A DNA stretch of 64,000 nt from Streptococcus sanguinis SK49 (lineage in GTDB: Bacteria > Bacillota > Bacilli > Lactobacillales > Streptococcaceae): assembly GCF_000212815.1 (NCBI RefSeq), contig NZ_GL890985.1, forward strand, positions 792,798-856,797, written 5' to 3'. A program made the position numbers and the translations under genes. Under the pieces are notes generated by a model that saw nothing but the letters and a program-made list of their open reading frames with translations, ran no database searches and was not told the DNA's origin. Positions 9,519-17,062 of this stretch are shown in pieces; the stretch's first letter is position 1, and each line of letters starts with the position of its first letter.

Positions 9519-10874
9519 GTGAAGAAAAAGCTTTTGTTATTGGGAATTGCGTTCCTGACCTCTTTAGCGCCACTAGCTGCTAGGGCTGATGAATTGGTGG
9601 ATATGGCTAAAAAGATGTATCCGCATGATAATGTTCAGGCGATTAATCGTCCCAAGTCTTCTCTCGTTATTGACGGCAGTACAGGTGATGTTGTCTGGGA
9701 GGATAATGTCGATGAGGTGCGTGATCCCGCTAGTATGAGTAAGCTCATGACGCTTTACTTGGTCTTTGAAGCGATTAAGGAAGGAAAAATCAGCGAAAAG
9801 ACGGTCATTACAGCTACACCTCAGGATCAGGCTACCGCTAATATTTATGAAATTTCTAATAATAAAATTGTCGCTGGTGTGGATTATACCGTATCTGAGC
9901 TGATTACCATGACAATCGTGCCTTCATCCAATGCGACAACCGTTATGCTGGCCAATTATTTATCGGACAATGATCCAGATGCTTTCTTGGATCGGATGAA
10001 TGCCAAAGCTCAAGAGCTGGGCATGACGAATACCAAGTGGTTCAATGCCAGCGGTGCAGCAGCGGTTTCTTTTAAGGGCTATTATAACCCCCAAAACTAC
10101 GATAATTATGCCAGCAATCAGACAACAGCCCGTGATTTGGCGATTCTGGCTTACAATTTTGTCAATCACCATCCTGAGATTCTAAACTACACTAATAAAG
10201 CCAAGGTTACGGTTAAAGCTGGAACTCCTTACGAGGAGACCTTTGAAACCTATAATTACTCCCTGCCGGGTGCTAAATACGCACTCAAGGGCGTAGATGG
10301 TATGAAGACGGGCTCTAGTCCTAACGGTGCTTTCAACTATATCGCGACCATTAAGCGTGGAGATCAGCGCATGATTGCTGTGATTATGGGAGTCGGTGAC
10401 TGGTCTGACCAAGACGGTGAGTATTACCGCCATCCTTTTGGTAATGCTTTGATTGAGAAGGCTTATGCGGACTACGAGTACAAAAAACTCTTATCCAAGG
10501 GTGAGCAGGAGATTGATGGACAGAAATATAAGCTGCCTGAGGATTTCTACGCTACTGTTAAAAAGGGAACCGAGCCTAAAGTCAAGGTTGAAAATAATGT
10601 TCTCAAGGCTGAGAATGGCTTGAAGACCTTGTCTAGCAAGATCTCTGATGAAATGAAAGTCGAGAAAGTTGAGAATCCAGTTGCTCAGGCTATTGAGAAT
10701 GTGACTGGCAGCAAGTCGGAAAGCAAGCCTTGGTATGGTGTGTTCTTCAGCGATAAGATGTTAATTCTGTTGCCTGTTGGCATTCTGTTGATCATTCTGT
10801 ACTTTGAATACCGCAGTCGCCAAAAACGCAAGGCTGCAAAGCAGGAACGCCGTAGAAATACAGATGTTGAATAA
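9519..10874 (+). CDS. dacA: D-alanyl-D-alanine carboxypeptidase (low-molecular-weight PBP)
   Basis: A class C penicillin-binding protein that trims the terminal D-Ala from peptidoglycan stem peptides outside the membrane. The GTG at 9519 is preferred over an upstream TTG because GGAGGA (9509-9514) lies just before it, giving 451 residues with a signal peptide (cleavage near ARA-D, residue 23). Active-site motifs are S72-M-S-K75, SSN near 145 and KTG near 260. A PBP5-type C-terminal domain is followed by a transmembrane anchor (about 412-432) and a basic cytoplasmic tail. Streptococcal homologues are called PBP3 or DacA. Confidence 0.94.
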   Translation: MKKKLLLLGIAFLTSLAPLAARADELVDMAKKMYPHDNVQAINRPKSSLVIDGSTGDVVWEDNVDEVRDPASMSKLMTLYLVFEAIKEGKISEKTVITATPQDQATANIYEISNNKIVAGVDYTVSELITMTIVPSSNATTVMLANYLSDNDPDAFLDRMNAKAQELGMTNTKWFNASGAAAVSFKGYYNPQNYDNYASNQTTARDLAILAYNFVNHHPEILNYTNKAKVTVKAGTPYEETFETYNYSLPGAKYALKGVDGMKTGSSPNGAFNYIATIKRGDQRMIAVIMGVGDWSDQDGEYYRHPFGNALIEKAYADYEYKKLLSKGEQEIDGQKYKLPEDFYATVKKGTEPKVKVENNVLKAENGLKTLSSKISDEMKVEKVENPVAQAIENVTGSKSESKPWYGVFFSDKMLILLPVGILLIILYFEYRSRQKRKAAKQERRRNTDVE

Positions 10875-10920
10875 AGGGAATGTCCTCTGTCACATACGAA
10901 CGGAATGACTTTTCAAGCTA

Positions 10921-10946
10921 AAACTCAGTTCTTTTGCTGAGTTTTC
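10921..10946 (+). terminator. dacA terminator
   Basis: AAACTCAG (10921-10928) pairs with CTGAGTTT (10937-10944), followed by a T-rich run. Confidence 0.8.
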
Positions 10947-10968
10947 TTTCTGTTTTAAGGAGATTTTC

Positions 10969-12138
10969 ATGCTAAAAAAGTTTCACAACAGCTATCTAGC
11001 TCATTTTTTACTCTTTAATTTTTTCTTTCTAGCCTATTCTCTTTTTTCGACTCTGATATCAGTCTATATGCAGGACTTAGGCTATTCTAATGCCCAAGTA
11101 TCTATGGTAGTGTCAGCTTCCTTCTTTGCTTCCATGTTGGCTCAGCCGCTGTTTGGGATTCTCAGCGATGCTTTGGGGATTAAAAAGATCTTCCTTTTTA
11201 GCTTTCTAGTTATGATGGTTGGGGCTGTATTTTTCATGAAAGCGACTCAGCTTTGGCAGTTACTGGTCTGGTATAGTCTGGTCCTCATGCTGGTTAACGG
11301 GGTCAATCCAGTCATGGATGTTCTGGCAGCTCAAAGTCCTTATACTTATGGTAAGATTCGGATTTGGGGGACCATTGGCTATGCTTTAGGCTCTCAGCTG
11401 GCAGGATTGATCTATCAAAGAGTCGCACCGCAGGCTATTTTCCCAGTCTTTATTGGCATGATGCTTATCAGCAGCATAGGACTTTTGGGAATCCAGCCCA
11501 AGCACGACCGAGCAGCCCTAGAAAGCAGGAATACCCGCAAGCAGACAGGTCTGGGGAAGCTCTTGACCAACAAAACCTATCTCTTTTACCTGCTTTTGGT
11601 CGCCCTTTACTCTGGAGTGGGGAATACTGGTCATACCTATATCCCTGCCATGCTACAGCATAGTGGCTTAGAGGTGGATATGGCTTCGACTGTTGTTGCC
11701 CTATCAGTTCTGGTTGAAGCGCCTTTTATCTTTTATTCCTATCTCTTTATGGACAAGATTTCGATGAAGAAGCTTCTTTATATCTGTTTGGGAATCATCT
11801 TTCTCCAGTACAGCGTTTATGCCTTGGAGCTAGGTTTGATTTCGAAAATCGGGATGACTCTTTTTTCCAAGCACGTGACGGGCATGGTTTTGATTATGGT
11901 GACCCTAAAAATCGTAGCCAGCTTGGTCGATGAAAAATACCTAGTTACAGCCATTGCTTTGGTCCAGACAGCCCGCAGTCTAGGAACCATTCTCATTCAA
12001 AATCTGGCCGGCCACTTTCTGGACAGTTGGGGCTACGAAGGAATGAACCTCTTTCTAGCAGCTATTATCTGCTTAGTCTGTCTCCTGGCCCTCTTTCTAA
12101 AATTGCCAGAACGAAAAGGAAACCAATTATTTGGATAA
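10969..12138 (+). CDS. major facilitator superfamily transporter
   Basis: A 389-residue membrane protein with about 12 hydrophobic segments and a cytoplasmic loop near residues 180-205 between the two halves, as in MFS permeases. The DALGIKK segment near residue 66 corresponds to the family loop 2-3 motif. The overall look is of the LacY/nucleoside-symporter-like MFS group, but the substrate cannot be read from sequence. AAGGAGA precedes the ATG. The gene stands alone between two terminators. Confidence 0.85.
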   Translation: MLKKFHNSYLAHFLLFNFFFLAYSLFSTLISVYMQDLGYSNAQVSMVVSASFFASMLAQPLFGILSDALGIKKIFLFSFLVMMVGAVFFMKATQLWQLLVWYSLVLMLVNGVNPVMDVLAAQSPYTYGKIRIWGTIGYALGSQLAGLIYQRVAPQAIFPVFIGMMLISSIGLLGIQPKHDRAALESRNTRKQTGLGKLLTNKTYLFYLLLVALYSGVGNTGHTYIPAMLQHSGLEVDMASTVVALSVLVEAPFIFYSYLFMDKISMKKLLYICLGIIFLQYSVYALELGLISKIGMTLFSKHVTGMVLIMVTLKIVASLVDEKYLVTAIALVQTARSLGTILIQNLAGHFLDSWGYEGMNLFLAAIICLVCLLALFLKLPERKGNQLFG

Positions 12139-12140
12139 TG

Positions 12141-12180
12141 AAAAACGAGTCGGAGAGATGTTCTCTTGACTCGTTTTTTT
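12141..12180. terminator. strong terminator after the MFS gene
   Basis: AAAAACGAGTC (12141-12151) pairs with GACTCGTTTTT (12168-12178), with a further internal GAGA/TCTC stem and seven T residues. Confidence 0.9.
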
Positions 12181-12204
12181 GTCTAGATAGTTTCTCTGTC
12201 TTTT

Positions 12205-12212
12205 TGCGAATA
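12205..12212 (+). promoter_or_regulatory. ComX (SigX) box of coiA
   Basis: TGCGAATA, preceded by a T-rich tract (12191-12205), differs at one base from the streptococcal com-box TACGAATA. It is 38 bp before the coiA ATG. coiA is a late competence gene in other streptococci, which supports the assignment. Confidence 0.75.
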
Positions 12213-12250
12213 TTTTAGTAAATGAGAGAAATTTTAGAGGGGGCTAGGAT

Positions 12251-13201
12251 ATGTTTGTGGCGAGAAATCATAAGGGGCTTTTGTGTAATGCTCTGGAGGA
12301 GAAGATTGAGAAGGGGGCTGATTTCGTCTGCCCGGCTTGTTCAGGGGCAGTCCGTTTTAAAAAAGGGAAGGTTATGAAGCCGCATTTTGCGCATGTTTCG
12401 CTAGAAGAGTGTAGTTTTTATAGGGAAAATGAGAGTGCTGAGCACCTCAACCTTAAGGCGGAGCTTTTTCGCTGGGCTGTCCAGACAGAAGAAGTTGAGG
12501 TGGAGGCTTTTTTACCTGCTCTGCAGCAGATTGCTGATTTGCTGGTTGATAAAAAACTGGCTCTTGAAGTCCAGTGCAGTTCTCTAAGAATAGAACGACT
12601 GCAGGAACGGACGCTTTCTTACCGCCAGCATGGCTATCAGGTCCTCTGGCTCTTGGGGCGAAAACTTTGGCTCAAGGATTCCCTAACCCGCCTGCAGAAG
12701 GATTTTCTCTATTTTAGTAAAAATATGGGCTTTCATATCTGGGAGCTGGATCAAGAAAAGCAAGTTCTGCGTCTCAAATACCTGATTCACGAAGATCTGC
12801 ATGGAAAAGTCCAGCACAAGACCAAGAACTTTCCTTTTGGTCACGGCCGGCTTTTGGATATTTTGCGTTTGCCCTTTCAAAAGCAGGAGATGAATAGCTT
12901 TCTAGCTCAGCAAGATCCGCAGATCTGCAATTATATCCGCCATCAGCTTTATTACCAACAGCCTAGATGGATGCGGCTGCAGGCTCAGCTCTATCAGGCT
13001 GGAGATAATCTCTTGACTAAGACTGCAGAGGATTTTTATCCACAGGTTCGGCCGATACAGGCTGCCTCCTTCTGTCAGATAACTACTGACCTGACTGACT
13101 ATTACCAGCAGTTTGAGAACTATTATGCCAATCTCCAGCAAAAAAATCTGCAAATTGTTTATTCACCGGCCTTTTATGAGATGATAAAAGAAAATTGCTA
13201 A
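12251..13201 (+). CDS. coiA: competence protein CoiA
   Basis: CoiA is needed for transformation in streptococci, probably acting on incoming single-stranded DNA during recombination. The 316-residue protein has the N-terminal CPAC pair near residue 27 with the following KPHFAH segment, then a nuclease-like core (LNLKAELFRWA; residues near 75-160, including LALEVQCSS). GAGGGGG precedes the ATG. In S. pneumoniae coiA is followed directly by the oligoendopeptidase gene. Here a 4-kb accessory cassette lies between them. Confidence 0.95.
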   Translation: MFVARNHKGLLCNALEEKIEKGADFVCPACSGAVRFKKGKVMKPHFAHVSLEECSFYRENESAEHLNLKAELFRWAVQTEEVEVEAFLPALQQIADLLVDKKLALEVQCSSLRIERLQERTLSYRQHGYQVLWLLGRKLWLKDSLTRLQKDFLYFSKNMGFHIWELDQEKQVLRLKYLIHEDLHGKVQHKTKNFPFGHGRLLDILRLPFQKQEMNSFLAQQDPQICNYIRHQLYYQQPRWMRLQAQLYQAGDNLLTKTAEDFYPQVRPIQAASFCQITTDLTDYYQQFENYYANLQQKNLQIVYSPAFYEMIKENC

Positions 13202-13276
13202 GTATCGTTAGTTTCTCATTGATGAAGCCATCAACTTTTAGCTATCCTTTCAGTTTTATAATATTTAAGAATCCTG

Positions 13277-13371
13277 TATAATATAATAAAGTAATAAGTT
13301 AGATAGTTAAAAATTCTAAATCGTGCTAATCCAGTAGGCTTTAGAAAATATGAGAAGTGAAAGGTGCTATC
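13277..13371 (+). promoter_or_regulatory. promoter and leader of the first lipoprotein copy
   Basis: TATAAT at 13277-13282 lies 95 bp before the ATG at 13372. The same distance and partly similar sequence recur before the second (TATAAC, 13981) and third (TATAAT, 14535) copies. The -35 region is weak in all three. Confidence 0.5.
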
Positions 13372-13758
13372 ATGAAGAAAATTTTTGTCATTTTTCTGAC
13401 TATCATCACACTCAGTTCAGCTATGTTTTTAGGAGGGTGCAGTATGCTAAACAGTCGGTCAGAAAAAGAAGAAATGATTCAGATTGCGGAGAGTAAAAAG
13501 ATGAAGAAAGCCTTGGAAAATTTTCTCAAAGGTTTAGATTCTAAAGCTTTGACACCAGAAGGAAAGATTAAATCCTATGAAATTCAAAAGGATAAGTTAG
13601 ATTATAATCCCATGGGTGGACTAAATGTTTACATAATTATTAATGGGAATGAAGTTTTGAATATTGATATGACTGTTCAGGAAGAAGATACTGGAGAATA
13701 TGAAGTTGTATCATATGGTATTCCACAAGAATTGAGTGAGTTATTAGAAGAGGATTAA
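13372..13758 (+). CDS. DUF1310-type lipoprotein, copy 1 (candidate immunity protein)
   Basis: The ATG at 13372 is chosen over an in-frame GTG 15 bp upstream because it matches the starts of the two paralogues and gives the same 128 residues. A lipoprotein signal ends in LGGC with the lipidated Cys at 23. The mature part has the YNPMGGL segment and short beta strands typical of streptococcal DUF1310 proteins, a family of unknown function. A broken toxin 5' end follows 1 bp later. By position I infer an immunity lipoprotein, comparable in logic to the TilA lipoproteins that protect staphylococci from TslA; no activity is shown. Confidence 0.75.
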   Translation: MKKIFVIFLTIITLSSAMFLGGCSMLNSRSEKEEMIQIAESKKMKKALENFLKGLDSKALTPEGKIKSYEIQKDKLDYNPMGGLNVYIIINGNEVLNIDMTVQEEDTGEYEVVSYGIPQELSELLEED

Positions 13759-13759
13759 C

Positions 13760-13945
13760 ATGGCTAATAATGCAGAGTACAATGATAAGCAGAATGTTGC
13801 AGCAGCTTTGGTAGAGTATCGTGAATTAGAATTTGGGAGAAATTATTCAATAGCAGGTAAGAATGGATACATTGGTAATCTTTCTCAGGTATACGACAAT
13901 GTAAATCGCCATGAAGAACAAATTTTTATCTTTATGAATCTTTAA
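13760..13945 (+). pseudogene. truncated 5' end of a lipase-like toxin gene (unit 1)
   Basis: A 61-residue reading frame whose first 54 residues align with the start of the large gene at 15016, sharing the GYIG-x2-SQ-x-YDNVN-x-HEEQ pattern. After HEEQ the similarity stops and the frame ends within eight codons. It starts 1 bp after the copy 1 lipoprotein, just as the full gene abuts copy 3. It is best read as a decayed toxin left behind by duplication or replacement. A short functional peptide cannot be excluded. Confidence 0.6.
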
Positions 13946-13980
13946 AAATAATTCCGCCTTCATATTCTTTGGAAAAATAG

Positions 13981-14461
13981 TATAACAATTAATATAAGTC
14001 GTTAATCTAAATGTGGCTTGTCATTTTCGTTAAGACATTAGCTTTACCAAAGATGAGAAGCGAAAGGAGCTGTCATGAAGAAAATTTTTGTAATCTTTCT
14101 GAGTATCATTATGCTCAGTTCAGCTATGTTTTTAGGAGGCTGCAGTATGCTAAATAGTCGTTCAGAACAAGAAGAAATGCTTCAGATTGCGGAGGGGAAG
14201 AAAGCGCAGAGAGCAATAGAAGAATTACTAAGACAGGAAGATCCTAAAGCATTGACAGAGGAGGGGATTATAAAAGAATATTCAATTAACAAAAATGAAT
14301 TAGACTATAATCCAATGGGGGGATTAATCATTGAACTTATAATCAATGATGACCCAGAATTAACTATTAAAACAACATTGATGGAAGAGTCTGATGGGAA
14401 GCTAGAACATACAGGATATGTAATCTCTGGTGAGCTTGCAAAGAAGTTGAGGGGAGAATGA
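13981..14461 (+). repeat. direct repeat unit A (promoter, leader and lipoprotein copy 2)
   Basis: From the -10 (TATAAC) to the lipoprotein stop this block is 481 bp, exactly the length of the block at 14535-15015. The two align without gaps, with strongest identity in the last 20 bases of the leader and the signal-peptide codons. They are the products of tandem duplication. Confidence 0.8.
14075..14461 (+). CDS. DUF1310-type lipoprotein, copy 2 (candidate immunity protein)
   Basis: This encodes 128 residues with the same lipoprotein signal (LGGC, Cys23) as copies 1 and 3. The mature domain keeps the DYNPMGG motif but differs from the others over much of residues 38-128, for example RAIEELLRQEDPKAL near 45-60. 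That is the pattern of conserved export signal and diverged body expected if copies recognise different partners. AAAGGAGC lies 7 bp before the ATG. Only a vestige of a toxin gene follows (14463-14528). Function is inferred from context. Confidence 0.75.
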   Translation: MKKIFVIFLSIIMLSSAMFLGGCSMLNSRSEQEEMLQIAEGKKAQRAIEELLRQEDPKALTEEGIIKEYSINKNELDYNPMGGLIIELIINDDPELTIKTTLMEESDGKLEHTGYVISGELAKKLRGE

Positions 14462-14462
14462 C

Positions 14463-14528
14463 ATGACATATGATAAAGAATTTTATATTTATGAATCTCC
14501 GATGATTCCGTTTTCATATTCTCGATAA
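14463..14528 (+). pseudogene. vestige of a toxin 5' end (unit 2)
   Basis: A 21-codon frame starts 1 bp after the copy 2 stop. After five codons its DNA aligns with the end of the unit 1 remnant: a TTTTAT-TTTATGAATCT stretch, then ATTCCG-TTTCATATTCT and a shared AAAAATAGTATAA leading into the next promoter. It looks like the unit 1 remnant with most of the toxin segment deleted. Confidence 0.45.
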
Positions 14529-14534
14529 AAATAG

Positions 14535-15015
14535 TATAATAATCAATATAAAACATTAATCTAAATCTAGTTTCCCATTTTTGCTAAGGATCCAGCTTTA
14601 GCAAGGATGAGAAACGAAAGGAGCTGTCATGAAGAAAATTTATGTAATATTTCTGAGTATTCTAACGCTCAGTTCTGGCATGATTTTAGGAGGTTGTAGT
14701 ATGGTAAACAGTCATTCAGAAAAAGAAGAAATGATTCAGATTGCAGAGAGTAAAAAGATGAAGGAGGCGATTGAGAATGAGTTGAGAGCACTAGATCCTA
14801 AAGCTCTGACAGCAGAAGGGAAAATTAAATCTTATGAAATTCAAAAGGATAAGTTGGAGTACAATCCTATGGGAGGAATGTTGGTTTATGTGGTTCTCAA
14901 TAATGATCATGAGTTAAATATGAGTATGACGGTATTAGAAGAAAAGACGGGTGAGTATAGAATAGCGAGTTATTTTGCATCTGATGAACTTGACAAACTT
15001 GTTGGAGGTATATAA
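14535..15015 (+). repeat. direct repeat unit B (promoter, leader and lipoprotein copy 3)
   Basis: The gap-free partner of the 13981-14461 block. Its leader also contains TTGCTAA...TTAGCAA near 14579-14602, an inverted repeat that is only partly kept in the other copies. Confidence 0.8.
14629..15015 (+). CDS. DUF1310-type lipoprotein, copy 3 (candidate cognate immunity)
   Basis: The 128-residue paralogue is closest to copy 1 in its mature domain, sharing EKEEMIQIAESKKMK near residues 30-44 and the GKIKSYEIQKDKL stretch near 68-80. The lipobox is LGGC with Cys23. Its stop codon directly abuts the ATG of the large lipase-like gene, and the GGAGGT that serves that gene lies inside its last codons, so the two are translationally coupled. 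This makes it the best candidate for the cognate immunity protein. The family itself has no proven function. Confidence 0.78.
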   Translation: MKKIYVIFLSILTLSSGMILGGCSMVNSHSEKEEMIQIAESKKMKEAIENELRALDPKALTAEGKIKSYEIQKDKLEYNPMGGMLVYVVLNNDHELNMSMTVLEEKTGEYRIASYFASDELDKLVGGI

Positions 15016-15837
15016 ATGGATGGCTACTTAAATCCTATTGATGGCACAGGATATACTGATAGACAAAATGTAGATATTGCTATGTTTGAATATGCCAAAG
15101 ATATAACTGTTGGAAAAAAAGCTAAAGTTGGTGATGTTGGCTACATAGGCACCGTCTCTCAAATTTACGACAATGTAAATGGCCATGAAGAGCAGGTCTA
15201 TGTGCTAACTAATAAAGAAAGTGGCTTAACAGAAGCTGAAATCCAAGACTCTAATGGGAGTTTGCGTGGTGCTGTTCCCTACTCAGCTTCGGATGCTGAG
15301 CGTGCTCAGGTGCAGGATGTGACAGTCATGATGCAGGGCTCTCAGACCAAGACTCACACTCCTAAGTTGATCCACGATACTGTTACGGATTGGCTGCCTA
15401 CAGACTTTGTGACGGCGTCTCACCGTCTGGGACCTGTAGGTGCAGTAGAATATGCTACCCCTTTCGTTTATCGTCATTCAAAAAATATTATTACTCAAAA
15501 AAGCCGAGAAGAACTAGATAAGGCAGATCGAGACGTAAGTAATAAGATAGGAAATGTAGTCGGAATCTTTAATAAAGATGCTGGTCAAGCAGTGAAGCAG
15601 AGCCTTAATTCTTTCAATAAAAATCCCTTTAATGAGCTGAGGAAGAATGTTATATCAAATCTTGCAGGTGTTTCTGGCGGAACTTTCACGACAGGAATTG
15701 CTGCACCAAATATTATGGTAGCTGCTAGTTATCTCAAACAGACACAAGAGTTTCCTCCTGCTCAGTTTAAGGATGCGGCTAAGCATCTTAAGGAAACCAT
15801 TCGTAAGTATCCGAATGCCAAGATTGATCTTTACTGA
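15016..15837 (+). CDS. N-terminal half of the lipase-like protein, up to the TGA
   Basis: The readable first half gives 273 residues and ends just before the nucleophile elbow. It has GYTDRQNV and GYIGTVSQIYDNVN-HEEQ near residues 12-55 (shared with the remnant at 13760), an amphipathic segment, and a Gly/Ala-rich hydrophobic stretch near 220-240. It starts at an ATG directly on the copy 3 stop codon with GGAGGT upstream. Without the second half it has no catalytic Ser, Asp or His. Confidence 0.6.
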   Translation: MDGYLNPIDGTGYTDRQNVDIAMFEYAKDITVGKKAKVGDVGYIGTVSQIYDNVNGHEEQVYVLTNKESGLTEAEIQDSNGSLRGAVPYSASDAERAQVQDVTVMMQGSQTKTHTPKLIHDTVTDWLPTDFVTASHRLGPVGAVEYATPFVYRHSKNIITQKSREELDKADRDVSNKIGNVVGIFNKDAGQAVKQSLNSFNKNPFNELRKNVISNLAGVSGGTFTTGIAAPNIMVAASYLKQTQEFPPAQFKDAAKHLKETIRKYPNAKIDLY

Positions 15838-16656
15838 CACTCTTTGGGTTCTATGGATATCCAGTATGCTCTATCCACTCTGACAGAGGAGGAGATGCGC
15901 CATATTGGCACTGTCCATATCTACAATGGCCCCAATATCTATCCTCTCTTAACCAAGGAACAGCAGGAAAGACTGGATAGTGCTAAGTATAAGATCTTTA
16001 ATCATATCGACCATAAGGATATCGTCAGCTTAGGCTACAGCTTATCTGGCAGTGAAAATGCTGCTGGCATTGTACGCCATATTGCGACTGTCGAAAAAGA
16101 AATCGGCGATCAGCATATGATGGAGGGCTATATCTACGATAAAAATAAAAATTTTGTGCTTATGGATGGGACGGGTAAGACGACTATCAAGGATACCATC
16201 AAAGCAAATATGATTCCTTACCAGAATATGAAGAAGTATCTGTCTAAGGGGGGATTTAGCAGTAATGAAAAGATTTATCTGGACAGTGTTCAAGCCCAGG
16301 CAACTGTTCAAAATTTAGTAAATGTGACCAAACTAGGCTATGACACGTTGCAGCAGGCTAGAGATCAGGTTGTTAGCGAAGCGGAAAAGCTAGCAGAGCA
16401 GTTGGGAAAGGTTCCTCAGGGCTTCAGTCTTAGTCCAGACGAGGTGACTGCAGCCTATCAGGCTGGAGGTGCAGATTATCAATCATTGGTCGGATCTTTA
16501 CAAGAGCACTTTGAAAGTCGATTGTCTAAATTTCAGATGCTTCTAACTATCTTTGAAGTTTTGCAAGGTCAGATTGAAGCTGGAATTGAGCAGCTGCTGG
16601 CTAAAGATCAGACATTAGCAGGAGATTTTGAGCAATGGAACCAAATCAATCAATGA
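15838..16656 (+). CDS. C-terminal half of the lipase-like protein, after the TGA
   Basis: The frame continues with H-S-L-G-S-M. A separate product could only begin at TTG 15844 or ATG 15853, neither of which has a ribosome binding site, so independent translation is unlikely. It holds the presumed Ser276, Asp335 and His367 (numbering of the whole gene) and the helical C-terminal domain. Its end overlaps the next gene (ATG 16635, or the ATGA at 16653). Confidence 0.5.
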   Translation, partial: HSLGSMDIQYALSTLTEEEMRHIGTVHIYNGPNIYPLLTKEQQERLDSAKYKIFNHIDHKDIVSLGYSLSGSENAAGIVRHIATVEKEIGDQHMMEGYIYDKNKNFVLMDGTGKTTIKDTIKANMIPYQNMKKYLSKGGFSSNEKIYLDSVQAQATVQNLVNVTKLGYDTLQQARDQVVSEAEKLAEQLGKVPQGFSLSPDEVTAAYQAGGADYQSLVGSLQEHFESRLSKFQMLLTIFEVLQGQIEAGIEQLLAKDQTLAGDFEQWNQINQ

Positions 16657-17027
16657 AGCAGGATATAGCTAAAAAAGAAAAAGAGTTGGAGGAGCTTTAC
16701 TCAGAACTTCAGCGTGAACGTTTGAAGATTGATAAAGAACGAGATATCATACTATCTAAGAAAAAAGCTTTTTCCGACATGCTACAAGAAGAGTATGAAA
16801 TGGCGACTGCTATTTTACGGAAACAAGAAAGGGACACTAGTATCGAATGGCAAGCTTTAAATCAGTATATAGAATCCTATGATGTGTTGGCAGAAGAGGC
16901 TAGCAGCGAGGAATTGAAAAATCTTGATTTAAAAGATGAGAAAGTTTTGGAAACATTCTCTAAGCAGAGACGCCGTTCAGAATGGGAAATTGAAGATAGC
17001 TATTGTCGCCTTCGTGATTCTAAATAA
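16635..17027 (+). CDS. small coiled-coil protein, candidate toxin partner 1
   Basis: A 130-residue, highly charged protein with a long predicted coiled coil from about residue 8 to 65 (KKEKELEELYSELQRERLK pattern), then a Trp-containing helix and a basic end. The ATG at 16635 overlaps the toxin frame by 22 bp; an alternative ATG at 16653 forms an ATGA overlap with the toxin stop. It resembles in size and composition the small helical proteins (DUF3958/DUF5082 type) that bind LXG domains for type VII secretion. Family membership is inferred, not tested. Confidence 0.65.
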   Translation: MEPNQSMKQDIAKKEKELEELYSELQRERLKIDKERDIILSKKKAFSDMLQEEYEMATAILRKQERDTSIEWQALNQYIESYDVLAEEASSEELKNLDLKDEKVLETFSKQRRRSEWEIEDSYCRLRDSK

Positions 17028-17062
17028 ATTTGCTGTTTAGAGTAGAGGAAAGGAAAAAGTCT

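Larger units (their letters stand above)
15016..16656 (+). pseudogene. lipase-like polymorphic toxin gene interrupted by TGA (TslA-like)
   Basis: One continuous frame of 547 codons is broken only by TGA at 15835-15837 (codon 274). The codons around it read Y-stop-H-S-L-G-S, so a single G-to-T change from GGA would restore the G-H-S-L-G nucleophile elbow of a lipase-type alpha/beta hydrolase. The rest of a triad is plausible in the second half (Ser276, Asp335 in HKDIVS, His367 in DQHMME). Codons from about 415 to 546 form a helical, Gln/Glu-rich domain. The N-terminal hydrolase with C-terminal helical domain recalls the reversed LXG-like architecture of staphylococcal TslA and DUF2974-type proteins. 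As sequenced it is null, or a sequencing error hides an intact toxin. Confidence 0.7.

Noticed and set aside
12027..12218. 63-codon frame at the end of the MFS gene
   Set aside because: It runs through the strong terminator and part of the coiA promoter, and lacks a ribosome binding site.
13372..15015. Three lipoproteins as ordinary nutrient-binding lipoproteins
   Set aside because: They are too small (about 105 mature residues), have no transporter nearby and are coupled to the lipase-like gene.
15835..15837. TGA as selenocysteine or programmed readthrough
   Set aside because: No selenocysteine hairpin follows and the expected residue is the Gly of G-H-S-L-G, so a mutation or sequencing error is simpler.
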